DNA of 64,000 nucleotides from Otatea glauca (taxonomy: Eukaryota > Streptophyta > Magnoliopsida > Poales > Poaceae), in NCBI GenBank assembly GCA_036346275.1, contig CM070711.1:67123078-67187077 (forward strand), in the 5' to 3' direction. A model generated the notes under the pieces. The model had not been told where the DNA came from. It was given only the letters and a program-made list of their open reading frames with translations, and searched no databases. Position numbers and translations under genes: made by a program. Positions 58,791 to 64,000 of this stretch are shown here, in pieces. Position 1 is the stretch's first letter. Each line of letters begins with the position of its first letter.

Positions 58791-59175
58791 GAAATGGGGC
58801 ACCATGATTTCAAATGAGCGAATTCAAGCCATATTCGAGTATATTTTTCAAAAAATCAGTTTTAGGGTATATACTCATCTATACAAATTCAAATGAAACA
58901 CATACCTTTGAAAAAAAAATATACTCGAATTCAAAGATTTTGAAGATTTTGAACGAGTTTGGATCACATGCTTTGCTGATATTTATATAAAATCAGCACA
59001 TACCTATAACCAAACTATCATCAAAAAGTAAAACTCTAGTTTGAATTTCAGTTTAAACTTGTTTGAACTAGTTAGTAAACCGGTTAAACTCAGCATCCTA
59101 AAAATTTCAAAAAATATTGCTTGAAAATACATTGGATCATAGAGCCCGGGCACCATAGTGCCCCAGGTAATTGTA
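58791..59175 (+). repeat. 410-bp repeat, copy 2
   Basis: Begins GAAATGGGGCACCAT and ends AGCCCGGGCACCATAGTGCC. It is nearly collinear with copy 1 at 58281-58690, with small deletions (for example at the start) and one small insertion. It is followed by a (GTAT)n run. Confidence 0.75.
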
Positions 59176-59176
59176 C

Positions 59177-59210
59177 TGTATGTATGTATGTATGTATGTA
59201 TGTATGTATT
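59177..59210. repeat. (GTAT)8 microsatellite
   Basis: Eight to nine perfect GTAT units directly after the second 410-bp repeat. Confidence 0.9.
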
Positions 59211-59961
59211 TGTTGGAATTGACGGTTAGCCCAGCTTTTTTTTTGTAAATAATTGGCGACTTTTTACGGTGCTTGAATGGTACTGATCGAGGTACCTCCC
59301 CTTAAACAAATATCAACCGTTGATGTATGAAGGTGTAACTTAGTAATATATTTTTTTGAAAACATTGATAGGCCTAATTAACCCTATCTCCTCGTCATCG
59401 TTTTCTCTAAACTATCCAGTCTTTCCGTCTATGATCTACCGCGCTGACGCGTTTCCATCTGTCCTCCAACCCATCGACACTTCTATCTTCCCTTCCCCTC
59501 CTCCATCGGTCCCCTATCGATCAGCCCAACTTCTCGTCAATTGAAGTTCAGAATCGAGATACATGGAAAAGCGCTCCTAACACAACAATCATATATCTTC
59601 AGAAAACAACATAATTTGCATTCATTTACTTAGTTCGACATTTAATTATCTCTCCTGGAAGTAAAACAATGACGATGATTCAATTAGGTTACTTTTCAAC
59701 CCAACAATCTACATGTGTGACCCATGCATGGTTGCCCATTGTTGTAACCTGCTAGGTTCGTCGTTCTCGTTCGTCATGTAAGTCAGCTTTGCCAAGACTC
59801 ATAGTTTTCATTTGCAACAAAAAAGATAAGCACTAGGTTTGCACTTTAGCAAAAGCTCCCAATAGTATCAAGATCGAACAGTTTCCAACATGACATCCAT
59901 TTGAATTTTCGAAAGATGGTGATGCTCGATGCGGATCACCATGTTATAAGCATATATAGTA
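59211..59961. other. Intergenic DNA, no gene seen
   Basis: A short plus-strand open frame (59356-59544) is rich in Ser/Pro and has no domain. Nothing else was recognised. Confidence 0.35.
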
Positions 59962-60241
59962 CTTCCTCCGTTGATAAATATAAGGCATATAGTTTGAATG
60001 ATCTTGTTAAAAAATATAAAGCGTGCATGTAGATTGAATGAGTCTTTTCATATATACCCTTATTTATTCTCTCTCAACCATATGCATTTATTCATTACCA
60101 CCTACACAAAGTATTATCTTTCATCTTCTAAGACAATTAAGAGGGATATGTAAGTCATTTCCTCTCATGTCTTCCTTAATTTCACCACAACCTTAATCCT
60201 TGTGTTAAGTCAAAATACGCCTTATATTTATACGGAGGGAG
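59962..60241. mobile_element. Stowaway-type MITE, 280 bp
   Basis: Ends CTTCCTCCGTTGATAAATA and TATTTATACGGAGGGAG are inverted repeats, and a TA target duplication flanks both sides (59960-59961, 60242-60243). ATATAAGGC / GCCTTATAT follow next to the termini. Confidence 0.92.
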
Positions 60242-60279
60242 TATTAGTAGTCTTCAGGGGAAAAGGTAGTAAGTATATA

Positions 60280-60537
60280 CTCCCTCCGATCACAAATAGT
60301 CGTCGTTTTAGATATCGATACAATCTCTAAAACATAATTTTGATCACTAATTTTTATTATAATATATTTCTAAAACCCAATAAAATTATAATATTATGAA
60401 AGTATTTTTCAAGGCAAATCTACACGTATGATTTTCATATATCCAATTTAAATATTTAAAAAGATATTAACAATCAAAGTTTTCAAAGTTTAACTATATT
60501 TATGTCCAAAACGACAACTACTTGTGACCAGAGGAAG
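60280..60537. mobile_element. Stowaway-like MITE, 258 bp
   Basis: Ends CTCCCTCCGATCACAAATAG and CTACTTGTGACCAGAGGAAG are inverted repeats, and TA flanks both sides (60278-60279, 60538-60539). Same family as the element at 25381-25636. Only 36 bp separate it from the preceding MITE. Confidence 0.9.
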
Positions 60538-61676
60538 TATTGGACAATATAAGCTGCGTACGGATATATTACTGTTACACTCTAATAGCTATTATGCATA
60601 TCAGCACTCGGATTGGATAAGAGTTTTTGTGAGATATGGCATGAACGTGCACGATATCACGAACGAAGAATATGAATCTCATAGAAAACCAAAGTAACGG
60701 CGATGAAATAACCACGACGAGAGAAAAAAACTTGGCGAAGTTGACCGCAAATTTTATAAATATAACCTCAAAACATATAAGGGATTGTTACTCTCTCACA
60801 ACCTTTCGAACCTTTTAGGGCCCTTCTATAGCTTGCTTCATACAAAAATCTAGTGCTAATTAAAGAATAACTAGCTTCAAATTCTCTCGTTCTTACTTTA
60901 TATGAGTTAGTGTGTGGCTTATTGGTTGTTTGGGTTTTCTATTACCACTCTATGGATTTATATAGCCATTCAGTCATCCTCTAAAGAAAAGTAGAAGTGT
61001 TATTTAAAAAAGTAGGAATCATAATCCTATTAAAATTCATCTGGCACATATTTTCAAATCCTAGCGGAAAAAATAAAGTTCAAACGTTTGCACGTAATTA
61101 ATTAAGAGAAGCGCAAACATGCACGCAAGTTTGTGTTGATCATTCGTTAGCAAGATAATCAACTCCGTGTGTACGCACAATTGGAGTTTTGCTATTAAGT
61201 CTAGAGCAGCATCTTTTGAGGACTTGTTCTCTTTGTTCCTCACCAAGAGTGAACTTAATTTATGTGCTTGTAGTTTCTTGCATAGATTTAACTCGTTTAG
61301 TGTTATATACAGAGAGAGAGAACGCATACACACACGGTAGCGCTATGCAGCCTATTCATGCGCGAGCCGTATCGGTGTGATGCCACCGTATAGCTATGCT
61401 CGTTGTGCACACCGTATTAATTGCTAGCAAGCTAATATGTAGTGTACTTTGTACATGAATCTGTTTCTTCTTCATTTTAGCCGTATCTTTTTAATGGTAG
61501 CTCGGATTTGTAATGGTTTTCACCAGTAGCTTACTGACGACGAGAGGAATAAAATGATATAAGTCTCACTATTAAACAATAATTTTGTTGACTGGTAAAA
61601 TAAATTACTATTTTAATAACATTAAATTACTACCTATACAACTAGAAATTATTATCGTATAGTATAATTGGAAAAT
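60538..61676. other. Intergenic DNA, no gene seen
   Basis: Mixed composition. No domain, splice pattern or known repeat end was recognised. Confidence 0.35.
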
Positions 61677-62023
61677 GTTACACAAATCAGTCTTTTGGCA
61701 GTAAAAGTCCGTGAAAATCATATGTACAAGTTCGGAAAAATTCTCAAAAAAATTACCATATGTAGGGGATGTGAGTTTCTACAGCTCTGTAAAATTTGAA
61801 TACCAAACTCAGTCGCATTTGAAAATATGAAAATGATAAATTTACTATTCATCATTGATTAGCGCTTGTCAATTTCATATCTTTCAAATCAGATTGATTT
61901 TGGTCTTCAAAATTTATGGGGATGTAGAATCTCACCTCCGCTACTTATAGTAATTTTTTGAGAATTTTTGAAAACTTGTACATGTAATTTTCATGAATTT
62001 TACTCGATAATAGTTGTTTACAC
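61677..62023. mobile_element. Foldback element, copy 2
   Basis: Left arm GTTACACAAATCAG ..., right end TAGTTGTTTACAC. The arms share AATTCTCAAAAAAATTACC and its complement with the element at 52351-52717. The left terminus is diverged. Confidence 0.72.
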
Positions 62024-62237
62024 AAGATATGTTGCATTTTACTGTCTAGAAAATAACATGTTACTTCCTATTACACAAGATGTTACTAAACCGAAATAAA
62101 GTGAACTATCAGAATAAGAATTTAGCTCTGTTTATCGGTCTTTTAGTATAATATTACGTGGACGATCGTAAATGGTGATGATAAAATCAATAGACAACAG
62201 TTCATAAAAATGTTAAGTGTCTGTTCAATAGTAAAAT

Positions 62238-62602
62238 CCTACATAGATCAGTCATTTGGTAGTACACCATATTTATCGTATGAAGTTCATGAAAACTATA
62301 TGTACAAATTCTAAAAAAAATCTCAGAAAATTACCATACGTAGGAGTTATGAACTTCTACAACCCAGTAAAATTTGAAGACCAAACTCACTTGCATTTGA
62401 AAGATATGAAATGAACAAACTTACTATTCATCATTGATTAGCGCTTGTTAATTTCATATCTTTCAAATGAGATTAATTTTGGTCTTCAAATTTTACAGGG
62501 ATGTACAATCTCACCTCCTGTACTTATGGTAATTTTTTGAGATTTTTTCAAAACTTGTACATTTGGTTTTCATATATTTTACACGATAAGACTCGTTTAC
62601 AC
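62238..62602. mobile_element. Foldback element, copy 3
   Basis: Same arms as copies 1 and 2 (AAATCTCAGAAAATTACC left, TTTTTTGAGATTTTTTC right). The right end GTTTACAC runs directly into the CACTA terminus, so a third CACTA element inserted at its edge. The left end is diverged. Confidence 0.7.
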
Positions 62603-64000
62603 ACTACTACAGAATGGTACATCACTATCGCTTCATCTGTGTCGGTTCTTAAGTTTTTAGGAAGAAACGATTGTGATAGATGACTTAGAGAGGATTAATC
62701 ACAATCACTATCGGTTCTCGTGTTAGAAGTGATAGTGATGTAGAAGACCTTAACATTACAATCGGTTCTATGCGAGTAGTGATAGTGATGTGCATTATCA
62801 TCACTATCGGTTTCACATAAAGCGATAGTGATGAGAAAGACATCACTATCGGTTCTTATTTAAGAAGCGATAGTGATGATAATCGCACATCACTATCGCT
62901 TCACAAAAGACCCGATAGTGATAAGACGCATACACATCACTATCGGTTCTTTTTAGAAGCGATAGTGATGATAATGCACATCACTATCGCTTCTCACAAA
63001 AGAACCGATAGTGATGAAGATCGCTCATCACTATCGGTTCTTTTGTGAAGCGATAGTGATACAGATATCATCACTATCGCTTCTTAAATAAGAACCGATA
63101 GTGATGTGATTTCTTCATCACTATCGCTTATGCGAAACCGATTGTGATGATCGTGATAATCATTATCGCTTGTCTTATAAGAACCGATCGTGATGTGAAT
63201 GATCACATCACTATCGCTTTTATATGAGAACCGATAGTGATGTACCTCGTTAGGTTAATTATACCACTCGAGCGTAACTCTTCTCTCGTTATTGTTCCGG
63301 AGGAGGTTTCTCCGCCGCCACCGTAAAAAATAGCTTATATTCTGTGGTTGGAAGCAATACTTGGGTGAGAAAATTTGAAATTCTCAAGGGTGGGTGTTAA
63401 GAGGGTAAATTTGAAGCCCTAACTTGAGGAGATTTCTCATTTTGCATAATTTGTGGTTTTCTTCAAAATGTGAGCATTCCTTCAAACCCCTTTAATTTTG
63501 CACTATGTATTTTTGATATGTCGCAAGAAAGTTTAGATTGCACTGGTATTGTGTATGTCCTATCGATTTCACACCTTTTATTTCACAAGCATGTACACAT
63601 GTAGTTAATTATCTTAATTTGTAGTGCTTTGGTGTTAATATGGAATTATTATTGTCACACCTAATGCATGCTAGAGTTTAGGGTGCGGAACCTCGCCTCC
63701 TGCTCGAGGATGCTTGTTTATAAATATACCGAACGAAATGGCATATTTATAAGCGGCGCCTCGAATTGTCCACGTTTGATTAGCCGAGGATATATGCTTG
63801 AGCAAGTTCCTCGATCGAGCGGTGTTGTACAATCAGAGTAGAGATTTCGTAGCGTCTCCTGGTATTCTCCGGATACACACCCTCTTGACCTGTTGTCGAG
63901 ACGTATATGGAGAATAGCGAGATGTCTTCCAAATTTTCTCTCGAGTTGTACAACGGCTTAGGAACTTGTCGAACCACATATCCTCGAATGGGATTAGGAC
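62602..64000 (+). mobile_element. CACTA transposon, 5' end; continues past the window
   Basis: The terminus CACTACTACAGAATGG starts at 62602 and closely matches the ends of the 2.9-kb CACTA. It is followed by a 600-bp subterminal repeat array, then a leader-like GC-richer stretch (63280-63330) and AT-rich, intron-like DNA. The other end and target duplication lie outside the window. Confidence 0.88.
62622..63243. repeat. Subterminal inverted-repeat array of the third CACTA
   Basis: About twenty copies of CATCACTATCGGTTC or CATCACTATCGCTTC alternate with the complementary GAACCGATAGTGATG or GAAGCGATAGTGATG. Neighbours form successive hairpins with 4-10 nt loops. Such repeats are TNPA-type binding sites. 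The array has clearly more, and more regular, units than those of the other two CACTA elements. Confidence 0.9.

Noticed and set aside
62622..63243. Regularly spaced repeats resembling a CRISPR-like array
   Set aside because: The units alternate in direction and lie just inside a CACTA terminus in plant DNA; they are subterminal repeats.
1..64000. tRNA, rRNA or miRNA genes
   Set aside because: No cloverleaf with conserved A/B boxes or rRNA segments could be recognised. Foldback elements form hairpins, but their ends identify them as transposons.

Overview
This is a grass (Poaceae) nuclear genome window, probably from Oryza or a close relative. The reason is a complete CARBOTENOID CLEAVAGE DIOXYGENASE 8 (CCD8/DWARF10-type) gene whose whole reading frame, including the poorly conserved transit-peptide region, reads like rice D10. 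Around it lie typical grass transposons: MULE, CACTA, hAT, Copia, Stowaway-like MITEs and a SMART/TRIM. No organelle, bacterial, rRNA or tRNA sequence was recognised.

Layout. 1-6.7 kb: remains of a Mutator-like transposase (frameshifts, stops) followed by a decayed plant mobile domain (PMD) gene, then a small, apparently intact three-exon gene with two GRF-type zinc fingers behind a TATA box and a 45-bp minisatellite. 6.9-7.6 kb: 175-bp tandem repeats and a TCGCCC/GGGCGA inverted-repeat cluster. 7.9-21.3 kb, minus strand: a second, broken CCD8 paralogue (exons 1-4 recognisable, exon 5 absent, one frameshift). Its intron 3 is split by an 11.3-kb CACTA element (8210-19492, TSD TCA) that carries decayed TNP2 and Ptta/En-Spm-ULP1 genes. 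Its intron 2 holds a 367-bp hAT element. 21.8-29.1 kb: three larger hAT elements with target duplications, one with a decayed hAT transposase, plus a third CCD8 exon-1 relic. 29.2-34.7 kb: a decayed Copia element on the minus strand. 34.7-38.0 kb: nested non-autonomous elements and a second copy of the Copia LTR.

39.1-42.6 kb, minus strand: the intact CCD8 gene, five exons with all splice phases consistent, about 571 aa (560 from the inner Met). It is the main host gene of the window; the known role of the family is carlactone formation in plastid strigolactone synthesis. 45.9-48.8 kb: a second CACTA (TSD TGC) that encloses a broken XH-domain/coiled-coil fragment resembling FDM/IDN2 proteins of RNA-directed DNA methylation, itself split by a 357-bp hAT. 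48.8-62.6 kb: gene-poor DNA with a 281-bp SMART/TRIM retroelement, three copies of a foldback element family, a 787-bp hAT, two Stowaway-like MITEs and several tandem duplications. 62.6 kb to the end: the 5' end of a third CACTA with a long array of alternating inverted subterminal repeats.

The strongest observations are the tandem CCD8 locus (one intact and one transposon-split copy, with an abrupt change in similarity between exons 3 and 4), the RdDM-gene fragment inside a CACTA, the stop codon exactly at the catalytic Cys position of the CACTA-borne ULP1-like protease, and the extra subterminal-repeat/TATA block in the middle of the large CACTA.
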